Shown in pieces: positions 1 to 9,916 of a stretch of 64,000 nucleotides of DNA; within the stretch, counting starts at the first letter, position 1, and each line of letters opens with the position of its first letter. The stretch lies in assembly GCA_002049455.2 (NCBI GenBank), contig KV919020.1, positions 1 to 64,000 on the forward strand. Direction: 5' to 3'. Source of the stretch: Porphyra umbilicalis (Eukaryota; Rhodophyta; Bangiophyceae; Bangiales; Bangiaceae). A model generated the notes under the pieces. That model saw only the letters and a list, made by a program, of their open reading frames with translations. It had not been told where the DNA came from and did no database searches. The translations under genes and the position numbers were made by a program.

Positions 1-2
1 GG

Positions 3-2075
3 GCGACGCTGACGGGGCCCCGCCCCGCGTCCGAGGTGGACGACAGCCACAACGAGGCCGTCCTTGCGTTTGACGGCGGCTTTGCCGTCGTCGTCCGCGT
101 GTACGATGACGGGTTTGCGGTGCGGTTTGACCTCCGCCTCGGCGGTGGGCGCGTCTTTGTCGTTGATGAGGCGGTGGAGTTTACGTTTGCCAAGCCCGGC
201 GTGGCCGCCTATGGGTCGGTGGGGATGGCCGACTATGCCATGTTCGGAGACCCCTACTACTCGGACGGGGAGGACCCCATCATCCCGCGGCGGCTCGACG
301 ACGTGTCCCCGTTTTCCCCCGAGTTCAACCTGATCAACAACCCGCAGTTGTTTCGGGACGAGGCGGGCACCTTTTTCCTGACCGCCTTTGACGTGCTCCC
401 GGTCGACTACCCGCGCGCCTTTTACCTCCGCTCCCCGTCGGCGGCGCTCAGCTTCCGCACCGCCTTTGACCGGGTACACGTGCGGACGCCCGGGGCGCTG
501 TATTGGGGGCGCCAATCGGGCGGCCGCCGCGACTATACGGCCACGGCCAAGGAGCCGTACATTGCGCACACGGCGGCGACGCGGGCACTCCCGTGGCGCG
601 CCTATGGGGTGACGACCTCGGCGGTGGCGCAGGCGGGGCTGATGCTGTCCCTCAAGCTCGCCCCCCCCCCGGATCCGGCCGTCGACTACTCATTTGCGCC
701 GACGCACTTGCGGTCGCTGTGGGATTGGGGCAACCACTTTCTCTACCGTGACCCGACGTCCCGCAACGTGACGCCCGAGGGGCTCCCAACCACGCGCCTG
801 TACGAGGCGCAGGCAGAGTATGCAGAGGCGGCGGGCGTTGGCTACCTGACCGTCGACGAGGGGTGGAATTTCCCGACGCGGGAGGCGTTTGACGCGGTCA
901 AGGACCGCCTCGACCCTGCCGTCGTGGCTCAATTCAATGTGACCGGCGAGTGGACGCGGGAGGGGGGCAACAACATGCCCTTCCACTCCCCCTTTGCGCC
1001 CAACTTTGACATGCCCGCCGTCGTGGCCGCAGCGCGCCGCCGCGGCGTCGGCGTCCTCGCGTGGGTCGTCCGCTACGCCCTCATGCCCGGCTACTACCAG
1101 ACCGAAGCGCAAGTCGAGGCGACCTTTCAGCGCGCCGCCGAGTGGGGCGTGGCGGGGCTGAAAATCGACAGCGGGGCGGCCAACGACCAGCTGGCGGTCG
1201 CCGCCTACCACGCGACCGCCCGCCGCTGCGCGCGGTACCGCCTCGTGTGTTTTTGGCACGGGCCGTCGCTGCATGGGGAGTCCCGCACGTACCCCCACTT
1301 TTTGGCGGCGGAGAGCGCCGACACGGGGGAGTCCCGCAAGTTTGGCCTCGGCCTCGGCACGCCCGTGCAGCACATGACGTTGCCGCTCCTGCGGGCGCCA
1401 CTCAACCCCCTCGACTACCAAGTCGGCCTGACGACCACCGTGCCGCGGTCGGCGGCGACCGCGGCGCGCGTCGCGCCGCTCTTTTGGACGTGGGAGGACC
1501 CACTCGCGGCCAACACGCGCACGCACGAAGCGGCGCTGACGGTGCTCTACTGGACGGGCGTAACGACGCTCTTTGACGCCTACTACCGGTACGCCGACTT
1601 GGCGGCGTCGGCCGACGCGGGCGACCGCGCGTTTGTGCGCATCCTGACGACCGCGCCGGGCTCGTGGGAGGAAACCCACTGGCTGTCGGCGGCGGTGCCG
1701 GCGGAGCTCGCCTACTTTGCCGACGACGTGCACCGGCCGTGGGCGGACGACGCCATGCCGCCTGCCCGCACCGCGGTGCGGGAGGCGGCGGTCGTGGCGC
1801 GCCGCTCGGGCCGCGCGTGGTGGTTTGCGGGCATCACGGGGTGGGCGGGCTACAATGGGACCGTCGGCGGGACATCCTTTTTGGCCGCCGGCACCGCGTA
1901 CGCGTGCACCGAGTATGGGGATGTGGGGGTGGTGGCGGGCAAGCCGGCGGCCGCCTACACGGCGGCCGAGTACCAGCGCATGCGCGTGTCCACCCGCCGC
2001 CTGCGTCGGGGCGACGAGGTGCCCGTCGTCATGGCGCCCGCGGGGGGGTGGGTGATGGAGTGCGTGCCGGCGTGA
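3..2075 (+). CDS. GH97-family glycoside hydrolase, 5' partial
   Basis: The reading frame is open from the left edge to a TGA at 2073-2075 (about 690 codons), so the true start lies outside the window; the GTG at 36 is only the first alternative codon. The N-terminal part resembles a beta-sandwich lid, followed by a TIM-barrel. Visible GH97-like blocks are LWDWGNHF (about 717-740), YLTVDEGWNF (about 841-870), a helix-rich stretch ending GLKIDSG (about 1156-1176), WHGPSLHGESRTYPHF (about 1254-1300) and LNPLDYQVGL (about 1402-1430). GH97 enzymes hydrolyse alpha-glucosides or alpha-galactosides; the Asp in GLKID is where retaining members carry their nucleophile, so a retaining alpha-galactosidase-like activity is possible but inferred. 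It converges on the neighbouring minus-strand gene. Family assignment is fairly secure, substrate is not. Confidence 0.78.
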   Translation, partial: ATLTGPRPASEVDDSHNEAVLAFDGGFAVVVRVYDDGFAVRFDLRLGGGRVFVVDEAVEFTFAKPGVAAYGSVGMADYAMFGDPYYSDGEDPIIPRRLDDVSPFSPEFNLINNPQLFRDEAGTFFLTAFDVLPVDYPRAFYLRSPSAALSFRTAFDRVHVRTPGALYWGRQSGGRRDYTATAKEPYIAHTAATRALPWRAYGVTTSAVAQAGLMLSLKLAPPPDPAVDYSFAPTHLRSLWDWGNHFLYRDPTSRNVTPEGLPTTRLYEAQAEYAEAAGVGYLTVDEGWNFPTREAFDAVKDRLDPAVVAQFNVTGEWTREGGNNMPFHSPFAPNFDMPAVVAAARRRGVGVLAWVVRYALMPGYYQTEAQVEATFQRAAEWGVAGLKIDSGAANDQLAVAAYHATARRCARYRLVCFWHGPSLHGESRTYPHFLAAESADTGESRKFGLGLGTPVQHMTLPLLRAPLNPLDYQVGLTTTVPRSAATAARVAPLFWTWEDPLAANTRTHEAALTVLYWTGVTTLFDAYYRYADLAASADAGDRAFVRILTTAPGSWEETHWLSAAVPAELAYFADDVHRPWADDAMPPARTAVREAAVVARRSGRAWWFAGITGWAGYNGTVGGTSFLAAGTAYACTEYGDVGVVAGKPAAAYTAAEYQRMRVSTRRLRRGDEVPVVMAPAGGWVMECVPA

Positions 2076-2745
2076 GGGGGACCGGGTGAGGAGTGCGTGC
2101 CGAGGGCGGTAGCGCCAGTGCTGTCCCGTGTTGGACAGGTTGCTATATAGTCACAACAACCGATGCTTCGTGTGTTGGACGGTGCTGGCTGCGGGCCCAG
2201 ACGGACGGTAGGGCAGTCGATGGTGGCGGGGCCCCGCCGCCCCGGGGCGGGTGCGGGTGGGGCGCCTGTGGGCTTGCGCCCGCCCGGCATGCTTTGCGCA
2301 TGGTTTCCCGCGCTCGGCTCTGGGCGCGTGGCCTGCTGCCCCTTGCCCCGCACGCCGTCGATTCTGACGCGCACGGCCGCGGGTCGGCCTCTGCCGCCGC
2401 GCCGCCGCTGCCCGCGTCGGCAGCAGCGGGTGTGCAGCAGCGACGCGCGACCGAGCGGTGGGCGTCGCGGGGGCGGACGAGGTCGTCGCGGGGCAGAGGC
2501 GGTTGGCCGCCCCAGCAACTGACGGCGGTGAGGGTTGGGGGGGGGGTGCACGAACGGGCGCCAGCCCACGGCCCACGGCCGAGGGCATCCGACAGCAAAA
2601 CACCGACCAAAAGGAGTCGCACGGGGCTCCTCTGGAAAATCTTGACGGCACCCGGTACCGCCAGTGGGCGGCGGGCGTGGCGACTCCCTGTACAATGCCA
2701 GCCCGCTGCCAAGTCCCTCCCCCCCCACCCAAGAAAACGCAACCC
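2076..2745. other. Convergent intergenic region
   Basis: This 670-bp stretch lies between the stop codons of two convergent genes. It is GC-rich with C runs and has open frames on both strands that match nothing I recognise. No RNA gene, repeat or clear polyadenylation signal is apparent. Confidence 0.5.
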
Positions 2746-5700
2746 TTACAGGACCAGCGGCCCGCGCGGCAGCAGCCCCGCCAGGCGCGACGACTCGGTG
2801 AGCAGCCCCCCCACCCACCCGCCCCCGACCGCGTACAGCGCGCGCAGCGGCGCGAGCGCAGCGTGCGCGAGCCGCGGCTCCACCGCCGTCGTGTACGTCG
2901 AGGTAACAATGCCATCGACGAGGATGGCGCCGTCCACCGTCTGGGGGTTGTACAAGCCCGCCCGGCGGGCGGCGCTGACCTGGGTGACGACTGCCGCCGA
3001 CCCGTCGGCGCGCACCAGCCGGTCGCCGACGACCACCGTCGACGCCGCCGCCAGACCGCCGTTGACCGACAGGTAGTGGCCGGGTGTCAGGCGCAGCGAC
3101 GTAGGGTGCGCGGCGCACGCGTCGGCGGGTGACGCGACGGTCAGCTCCACAAAAGCCGACACGGCCGCCGCGTCGGCGTGCGTAAAGGCAAACACTTCGG
3201 AGAAGCGGCCGCCGCCGACGGCGACCGCGTCGCCAACGGCGAGCGCGTCCATCCGCACCGCCGCGCCCGACGCGAGCGTCACCGTCGCGTCGGCGGGGAA
3301 GCACGCGGCGGTCGCGTTGGAGAGGATTTCGGCCACCTGCGTCGCCGCGTCGGCAATGTCGGTGACCGTGTCGTTGCCGAGGGGGCTCGTCCCCACCGGC
3401 GCCTCTGCCGCCCCCGTCACGGGGGTCGGCGTCGGCGTTGCGCGCACGCCAAACAGGTTCACAATCCCAGACTCGGCCAGCGTGTGCCCCGGCAGCTCCG
3501 TCAGCGACGGCGCCACCTCCCCAATCGACCAAATCGCGTTGGTCATCGGCCCCCCAATCCCCGGCACCGCCGACAGCGGCCGCTCAAAGTACGTCTTGAT
3601 CAGCTCCCCGTCCCGCTCCGCCGACACGTTGATGTACGCCCCGTCAATCTGCTCATCCGTCGCCGGCTGCACGCCCGCCGGCGTCCGCGCCGCAATCGAG
3701 TACACCGCCGCCGTTGTCGCCCCGTCGTCCGTCGTTACCCCAATCACAGCCAGCTTGTTCGGGTTGCCCAGCATCAGCTGGTCGGCGCCGCTAAAGCTAA
3801 ACGCCTCCCACCCGGGCGTCACCGCCGTGAAAAGCATGATGAGCGTGTCGTTGGCCTCGTTGGTCTGCCACAGCAGCCGCATCCCAATGTCGCCGGCGAG
3901 CGTGCGGCACGACCGGAACTGCATCGGGCGACCGCCATAGTCGATCAGACAGTCGGGGTTGGGCGTCGGCGTCGGGACAGCCGGCACCACAGGCGCAGCA
4001 GGCGCCAGCACGGGCGCGCCACCAATCACGTCCGGCACCGGCGTAGGCGTCACACGCACGCCAAACAGGTTCACAATCCCAGACTCGGCCAGCGTGTGCC
4101 CCGGCAGCTCCGTCAGCGACGGCGCCACCTCCCCAATCGACCAAATCGCGTTGGTCATCGGCCCCCCAATCCCCGGCACCGCCGACAGCGGCCGCTCAAA
4201 GTACGTCTTGATCAGCTCCCCGTCCCGCTCCGCCGACACGTTGATGTACGCCCCGTCAATCTGCTCATCCGTCGCCGGCTGCACGCCCGCCGGCGTCCGC
4301 GCCGCAATCGAGTACACCGCCGCCGTCGTCGCACCGTCGTCAGTCGTCACCCCAATCACAGCCAGCTTGTTCGGGTTGCCAAGCATCAGCTGGTCGGCGC
4401 CGCTAAAGCTAAACGCCTCCCACCCGGGTGTCACTGCCGTAAACAGCATGATGAGCGTGTCGTTGGCCTCGTTGGTCTGCCACAGCAGCCGCATCCCAAT
4501 GTCGCCGGCGAGCGTGCGGCACGACCGGAACTGCATCGGGCGACCGCCATAGTCGATCAGACAGTCGGGGTTTGGCGTCGGCGTCGGGGCGGCAAATGCC
4601 GGCGCGGGCGTCTCGGCGGAGCCGAGCGCCGGCGGGTCGGCCGTCGCCAGGGGCAACTCTGCGAGTGCAGCCGGCGTGTCGGCTGGCGACGAGGAGGGCG
4701 TGTAGTCGGCCGCCTGCCCCATTGGCGAGTAGGCCGGCGCCGCCTCGGGCGTGTAGGCGGGGGTGTACTCGGGAGCGTAGACGGGCTGCTCCATCTCAGC
4801 CTCGACCGTTGGGGTGTAGGCTGGCGACGGGGAGGGTGTGTAGTCGGCCGCCTGCCCCATTGGCGAGTAGGCCGGCGCCGCCTCGGGCGTGTAGGCGGGG
4901 GTGTACTCGGGAGCGTAGACGGGCTGCTCCATCTCAGCCTCGACCGTTGGGGTGTAGGCTGGCGACGGGGGGGGTGTGTAGTCGGCCGCCTGCGCCATGG
5001 GCGTGTAGGCCGGCGCCGCCTCGGGCGTGTAGGCGGGGGTGTACTCGGGAGCGTAGACGGGCTGCTCCATCTCAGCCTCGACCATTGGGGTGTAGACAGG
5101 CGCCGGCGTGTACGCGGCAGCGGGCGTGTACGTCGGCGTGGCGGCTTGCACCATGGGCGTGTACATCGGGTCGTAGACTGGCTCGGGAGCGGGCGTCTCT
5201 GCTTGCACCATGGGCGTGTACACGGGGGTGTAGACCGGCGCCGGCGAGTAGACAACCTCGGGTGTATAGACCGGCGCCGGCGCCAGCGTTTCGGCCTGCA
5301 CCGCGGGTGTGTACACCGGCGCGTAGGCGGGATCGGGCACCGGCATTTCGGCCAGCACCATCGGCGTATACGCCGGGGTGTAGACGGGCTCGGGCGCCAG
5401 CGACTCCGCCTGCACCCCCGGTGTGTACACTGGCGTGTAGACGGGCTCGGGCGGGAGCGTCACAGCCCCCACCGCAGGCGCGTAGGCGGGCTCGTACAGC
5501 GGCGCGGGTGCCACCCCCACCTCGGGCACGACCACCGGCGCGGGCGTGGCCGTCACTTGGACGACCGCCGCGCCGTGCACAAACGCTGGCGGGTACCCCG
5601 GCTGGGGCGCCGCCGCCACCACCGGCACGGCCGGCATGTCGGCGGCGGTGGGGGGGTAGGCCGGCGCCGCCGCCACCGCCTCCACGGCCGGAGCGTAGGC

Positions 5701-5811
5701 GGCGGCGGGGGGGTAGGCGCCCGCATCAGCGGCGGCGGGGGTGGTGGTGGCCGCACACCAGACGGCCAGCGCCGCCGCGGCGGCGGCGACGGTGCGGGCA
5801 GAGGGCGCCAT
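2746..5811 (-). CDS. Secreted DOMON-DOMON-Hint (hedgehog/intein-type) protein
   Basis: 1021 aa, start ATG at 5809-5811, chosen because it opens a signal peptide (MAPSARTV then an Ala-rich core to about residue 28); the frame upstream is low-complexity. Residues about 29-410 are Tyr/Pro/Thr/Ala-rich repeats (YTPxYTP, 46-residue units repeated three times) typical of wall or matrix proteins. Two almost identical DOMON-like domains follow at about 417-585 and 613-785, each beginning CLIDYGG and containing MRLLWQTNEAND and an AFSFSG strand. The C-terminal 185 residues are a Hint domain: nucleophile Cys in CFPADATVTL (about 836), the TPGHY motif with its His, and a terminal VDGIVTSTYTT block. Family knowledge: Hint domains self-cleave at that Cys, and DOMON domains bind haem or sugar. 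Whether this one cleaves or adds a lipid is unknown. A Val-Leu-terminated tail of about 45 residues follows. Confidence 0.8.
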   Translation of the reverse strand: MAPSARTVAAAAAALAVWCAATTTPAAADAGAYPPAAAYAPAVEAVAAAPAYPPTAADMPAVPVVAAAPQPGYPPAFVHGAAVVQVTATPAPVVVPEVGVAPAPLYEPAYAPAVGAVTLPPEPVYTPVYTPGVQAESLAPEPVYTPAYTPMVLAEMPVPDPAYAPVYTPAVQAETLAPAPVYTPEVVYSPAPVYTPVYTPMVQAETPAPEPVYDPMYTPMVQAATPTYTPAAAYTPAPVYTPMVEAEMEQPVYAPEYTPAYTPEAAPAYTPMAQAADYTPPPSPAYTPTVEAEMEQPVYAPEYTPAYTPEAAPAYSPMGQAADYTPSPSPAYTPTVEAEMEQPVYAPEYTPAYTPEAAPAYSPMGQAADYTPSSSPADTPAALAELPLATADPPALGSAETPAPAFAAPTPTPNPDCLIDYGGRPMQFRSCRTLAGDIGMRLLWQTNEANDTLIMLFTAVTPGWEAFSFSGADQLMLGNPNKLAVIGVTTDDGATTAAVYSIAARTPAGVQPATDEQIDGAYINVSAERDGELIKTYFERPLSAVPGIGGPMTNAIWSIGEVAPSLTELPGHTLAESGIVNLFGVRVTPTPVPDVIGGAPVLAPAAPVVPAVPTPTPNPDCLIDYGGRPMQFRSCRTLAGDIGMRLLWQTNEANDTLIMLFTAVTPGWEAFSFSGADQLMLGNPNKLAVIGVTTDDGATTAAVYSIAARTPAGVQPATDEQIDGAYINVSAERDGELIKTYFERPLSAVPGIGGPMTNAIWSIGEVAPSLTELPGHTLAESGIVNLFGVRATPTPTPVTGAAEAPVGTSPLGNDTVTDIADAATQVAEILSNATAACFPADATVTLASGAAVRMDALAVGDAVAVGGGRFSEVFAFTHADAAAVSAFVELTVASPADACAAHPTSLRLTPGHYLSVNGGLAAASTVVVGDRLVRADGSAAVVTQVSAARRAGLYNPQTVDGAILVDGIVTSTYTTAVEPRLAHAALAPLRALYAVGGGWVGGLLTESSRLAGLLPRGPLVL
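3445..4575 (-). repeat. Tandem duplication of the DOMON-encoding segment
   Basis: Two copies of about 520 bp (roughly 3445-3967 and 4055-4575) differ at only a handful of positions, for example gttgtcgccccg versus gtcgtcgcaccg near 3713 and 4325. Each encodes one DOMON-like domain of the secreted protein. The low divergence, including at third codon positions, points to a recent duplication or gene conversion. Confidence 0.85.
4660..5095 (-). repeat. 138-bp (46-codon) tandem repeats in coding sequence
   Basis: Three units with period 138 bp (anchors at 4721, 4859 and 4997) encode a PVYAPEYTPAYTPEAAPAYxPM-like block. The period is a multiple of three, so copy-number change keeps the frame. 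The two left units are closest to each other. Shorter YTP-type repeats continue to about 5500. Confidence 0.85.
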
Positions 5812-7580
5812 GGCGGGGGCAATACGCACACCGCAAAGGGGGGGGGGGGGGGGGGGGAGGGCAAGGAGGACGTGCGGCTCGCCCGCAGCGGCGCAAGCGC
5901 GACGCCAACGCCGCTTGCGTCTGCGACGACGGCACCCAAAGCCGGCCGCTGCTGCACCGCCGCCACTTGCCAATGTGATGGCCGGCAGACGGCGGCACGA
6001 CCCACCACCGGCCGCGCGCCTATGTACCCGCCAACGGACGCAGGGGAAGGCCCCAGGGATCACCGCTGACGCCCGAGTGCGCGGTTTGCCGCCGCCGCGC
6101 AGAGGCGACTCGCTGGTGCCGGCCGCCCAGCCGCCGCGCCGTCGGCGGCCGGCACCCCGTGCGGTGGCCGCCGCGCGAGCGGCGACCGGCCCCTCCTGCG
6201 CGCGCCGCCGCTGCCGACCGCTGCCACGACGCGGCACGACGCGGCATGGACGAGCCCCGCAGCGGCCGACGGCGGCCCAAGCGGCCACCCGCCAGCGACC
6301 GACGGGGGCGTGGAAACCGCGCCGCCGCGCGCCGCCATGGCCGGCGGACCGCGGGAGGACCGACGGGGCGCCGCTGCGCCCGCCCCGTTCGCCGCGTCTG
6401 CCCCGGCAGGCGGGTGGAAGAAACAACGGGGGCACCGTCACCGACCCACCGGCGGTCACGCGGGCAGCGGGGCGCCCCACACGCGGTGGCGCGGCGGCGG
6501 GCGCGCCACGGGCGACGCGCGGCGGGGGCGGGCCGCCCGCCACGCGCCCGCCGCCACACCAAGTACAGACATGGCGGGCGGGGTCAGCGGCCGAAAACGT
6601 TCAAGCAAAGCCAGACACTGCAGGAGCGGCGGACAGCGGCGCAAGGCAGCGCGCGGCGGCGGGTGGGGGATACAGTAGGGCTACCCCACCCGGGTGGGGA
6701 GATCGTGGACGCGCGCTGATGGCGGGGCGCCCCGCGCTGCCCGGGCGGCGTGCGACGGCCGTCGATGGGGACGCGGGGGTCCGACACGTTTGGGGTTTTG
6801 CGTGGCCGCCCACCGCGGCCGCGTCTCGGGGCAGGATCGTGGCGGAGGAGTTGATCCGACCAAGAGGATTCACAATCTCGTTCTCAAGTACGACCACATT
6901 ACTTGCTTACATCCGCGAGGGCGGTGCGCGGGCCATCTCGGGGGCGCCAATCCGCCACCAGCCGCCCGCCGGCGGCGGAAGGTGCCCCGTGGCTGGCGCG
7001 CCGTCAACCACGAGCTGCGCTCGCACCAGCGCACCAGCGGCGCGGGCGGGAGCCATCAGGGCTCCCGCCCGCGCCGCCGAATTGGGCGGGGGGGCCCCCA
7101 CCCCCCGCGCGAGGCGATGCGCCGAGGCACCGCGTCTGTCGGGCCACGGCGGGTCCCAAAGGCCGCAGATTGGGTGGCCAGCGGGGCACCGCGCGCCGGG
7201 CCCGCCGCCGTGGACCGCACCCGGCCACAGACAGACGCAATCTGGGAGGTTGCCAATATGGCAGCAGAAGGGGGATCCGGGTGGGGGGGGGGGTGTGCCC
7301 CGCGAGTCACCCCCGGCGGCACCACTGCGGCCGCATCGCCGTGACGCGATCACCGGCTTGTGTGTCGAGGGCAGCGCGGTGGCCCCCCAACCTCCCACCA
7401 CCCGCCTGTTGCGGCACGGTGTTTCCCGTCGTAGGCGCTGCACCCGCATCCCCACTTTCCCCCCCGCCCCCCGCAGACCGTACGTGGCGGTCACGCCTCG
7501 TCGCCGCTGCCCTTGTTGTTTCTGCCTTTTCCCCCTTGCCTGCCGTCGCGCTCGCCTTTTTCCGAGGGCCCGCCGCGGTC
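5812..7580. other. Divergent intergenic region
   Basis: About 1.8 kb between the divergent Hint-protein gene and the sigma-factor gene. It should hold both promoters. It contains a 20-G run at 5838-5857 and a strong hairpin at 7037-7077. Long open frames occur in all registers simply because stop codons are rare at this GC content; none shows a recognisable domain. Confidence 0.5.
7037..7077. repeat. Perfect 18-bp inverted repeat with 5-nt loop
   Basis: Arms at 7037-7054 and 7060-7077 are perfectly complementary and almost all G/C, with loop ATCAG. It lies about 500 bp upstream of the sigma-factor ATG. It could be a regulatory hairpin or a remnant of a small mobile element; nothing distinguishes these. 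Confidence 0.7.
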
Positions 7581-9161
7581 ATGGCACCCCCCGACACCCG
7601 GCGGTCGGCGTTTGTCACGCCCACCCCCCTGCGGTCGTCCCCTCCCCGCCGCCTGCGGGCCGTCGGCCGGGTCGTTGTGGCGGTCGTCGCCCCCCCGTCT
7701 GCCGCGCGCGTGTCGGCCGGCGCTCCCCCGCGGCGGCGGGCGCGCCGCGCCGCGCCGACGTCGCCGCCGCCGCTGCCGCCACCGCGGCCAGAGGGTGCCC
7801 CCCCCCCCACGACGGCTGCCGAGGTGGCGGCGGTCACCGCCGCCGCCGCCACGGCGGCGGCGTCCCAGGCGGCGACCGCCGCACCGGCAGCCACCCCCGC
7901 CCACCGCCGCCACCGCCGCGCCCCGTCGTCGATCAACCCCCCGCCGTCGTCGACGACGTCGGCAGACCACTCCCTCTCCGCCTACTACCGGGAGATTGGG
8001 GCGGTGCGGCTGCTGACGCAGGCCGAAGTCAACGCCCTCTCCGCGTCCATTGCGCACGCGGCGGCGCTTGAGCGGATCGCCTCGGAGGTTACGGCCCGCC
8101 TCGGGCGGCCGCCGAGCCGCGTCGAGTGGGCGGCTGCCGCCGCCCTGACGCCCGGTGCGCTCGACGCGGCGCTGACCGAGGGGCGGGACGCCAAGGAGCG
8201 GCTCGTCGTCGCCAACCTCCGCCTCGTCGTGTCGATTGCGCGGCGGTTTGCCGCGTCGGCGGGGCGGGGCAGCAGCGCAGGCGGGCCGACGCTCGGCCTC
8301 GGCGCGGGCAATGGGTATGGGGGCGCCCGCGGGCGGGGCGCCCGCGGCGGCGGCGGCGGCGGGGGTGGTCGGAGCCCCATGGGCGCCGCCGGCAGTGGCG
8401 GCGGCGGCGGCGGCGGCAGCGGCGGCAGCGGCGGCGCGGGTGCCGGCGGGGTGGCGGTTGGGGACCTCATCCAAGAGGGCACCATCGGCCTCATCCGGGG
8501 GGCGGAAAAGTACGACGCCACCCGCGGCTACGCGTTTAGCACGTACGCGAGTTGGTGGATCCGGCAGGCCATCCAGCGGGCGCTGCCCCACACCGCCCGC
8601 GCCATCCGCCTCCCCGTGTCGGTGGCGGCGACGGCGCGGCGCGCCGGCCGCGTCGCGGCCGCCCTCGAAGCGGAGCGCGGCGCGGCGCCGCCAGAGGCGG
8701 AGGTTGCCGCCGCCGTCGGCATGCCGCCCGACCGCCTGCGGTGGCTCCTCACGCGCACCGCCGATACGGCGACGCTGAGCTTGGACGTGCCCCTCAATGG
8801 CAGCGGTGTCGGCAGCAACACCGGCGGCGGCGGCTTGTCGAGCGCCCGCACGTCGGGCTTTACGCTCGGCGACTGCATTGAGGGGCAGGTTGGGGATTCC
8901 CCCGAAGCCGCCGTCGCCGAGCGAATGCTGCGAGAGGATATGGATGCGGTCCTCCGCTGCGTCCTCCCCGAAGACGAGCGCGCGGTCGTCGTTGCACGCT
9001 ACGGGCTGGACGGGGGGGGGGGGGGGGGGGTGGCGGAGATTGCGCGCCGCTGGCAAATACCCAGCGCCCGCGTGCGGCAGGCGGAGGACCGCGCGCTGCG
9101 GCGGCTGCGCAAGGCGGGGGGGACCGCCGCGTTTGTGCTGCGGGACTATGTGGAGGTGTAG
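7581..9161 (+). CDS. Plastid RNA polymerase sigma-70 factor, nuclear-encoded
   Basis: 526 aa from the first in-frame ATG (7581). The first ~125 residues are Arg/Ala/Pro/Ser-rich, as in a transit peptide, so plastid targeting is inferred. Sigma regions follow in order: region 1.2 ([20 protein letters not shown], from residue 130), region 2.1 ([20 protein letters not shown], from 205), an inserted Gly-rich loop (about 225-290), regions 2.2-2.4 ([14 protein letters not shown] then [17 protein letters not shown]), region 3 (about 355-400) and region 4 ([15 protein letters not shown] and the helix-turn-helix [21 protein letters not shown]). Such factors direct the bacterial-type plastid polymerase to promoters. 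The Gly insertion between 2.1 and 2.2 is unusual because these usually abut. A run of G at about 9009-9030 lies in region 4 but does not break the frame. Confidence 0.92.
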   Translation: MAPPDTRRSAFVTPTPLRSSPPRRLRAVGRVVVAVVAPPSAARVSAGAPPRRRARRAAPTSPPPLPPPRPEGAPPPTTAAEVAAVTAAAATAAASQAATAAPAATPAHRRHRRAPSSINPPPSSTTSADHSLSAYYREIGAVRLLTQAEVNALSASIAHAAALERIASEVTARLGRPPSRVEWAAAAALTPGALDAALTEGRDAKERLVVANLRLVVSIARRFAASAGRGSSAGGPTLGLGAGNGYGGARGRGARGGGGGGGGRSPMGAAGSGGGGGGGSGGSGGAGAGGVAVGDLIQEGTIGLIRGAEKYDATRGYAFSTYASWWIRQAIQRALPHTARAIRLPVSVAATARRAGRVAAALEAERGAAPPEAEVAAAVGMPPDRLRWLLTRTADTATLSLDVPLNGSGVGSNTGGGGLSSARTSGFTLGDCIEGQVGDSPEAAVAERMLREDMDAVLRCVLPEDERAVVVARYGLDGGGGGGVAEIARRWQIPSARVRQAEDRALRRLRKAGGTAAFVLRDYVEV

Positions 9162-9916
9162 GCGACGGGGGGTGGGGGGGGGGGGGCAGATGGAGGTGGG
9201 GCCTCGGGTGTAGGGGGCGGGCGGGGGTGACCCCGAGTTGGCAAGCGCGTGCGGCGGCGGCCGAGCTGTGGCGTGCGTTCCTTTTTGCACTGCCTATTCT
9301 ATTTTGTGGCCGTGTGACACGGCCGCCTTTTTACTTATCTCGGCGGCGCTACTGCGCCCGTCATTCTTTATCGTCTTCCGTTTACGCTTTCTAATGCGCA
9401 ATTGTAGGGCGCCGCCGCTTCACTTCGATTCCTGGGGTAGGTCTTTTCCGGTCCAGTCGTGGGACGGGCGCTCCTCAACGCCTCACCAAACGGAGCGGTC
9501 GGCTACCCCTGCAAAAGGGAGTGCATGACCTGTTCCTTGATGTCACCCCAGGTACCGATGCCACATAGGCGTTGGCAAGGACGGGGGCGGTGAGTGCCAC
9601 CACCGCGAAGACAGTCTGGACGGCAGTCAGCCGCAGGATAGACTGCGCGCCACGCCGGGTCTGGCGAAGCCACCACCCGTCATTGCACTGAGATTCAGAC
9701 CACCAAGACCAACACCAAGACCACTGTCAATCGCTGCGCGGCCGCCCGCGTCCGAGAACCGCCCGCGCCGCCCACTCCTGTGCGTCGTGTGACAGATGAC
9801 GGATCCGTCGGAGACACAAGCTCCGTGGGGCTCGGCCTGTCTTCAAAGCGCCTCGATCAACCGCACACACCGCCCGAGACTCGTTTCCAGCAACGCCAGC
9901 ACACCCCCCCGGTCAC
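9162..9916. other. Intergenic region downstream of the sigma factor
   Basis: No gene recognised. GC content drops sharply after about 9280 (T-rich 9290-9410), consistent with a 3' UTR or terminator followed by intergenic DNA. A short minus-strand stretch around 9540-9720 has a hydrophobic segment but no start codon and no recognisable domain. Confidence 0.45.

Noticed and set aside
5741-8071. 776-codon plus-strand frame overlapping the Hint gene upstream region and the sigma factor
   Set aside because: Low stop frequency at high GC explains it. The sigma factor is clearly encoded in another frame and no domain is visible in this one.
9540-9720. Minus-strand hydrophobic segment (TAVQTVFAVVALTAPVLA) suggesting a signal peptide
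   Set aside because: No ATG in frame and the sequence after it quickly reaches a stop; too short to call.
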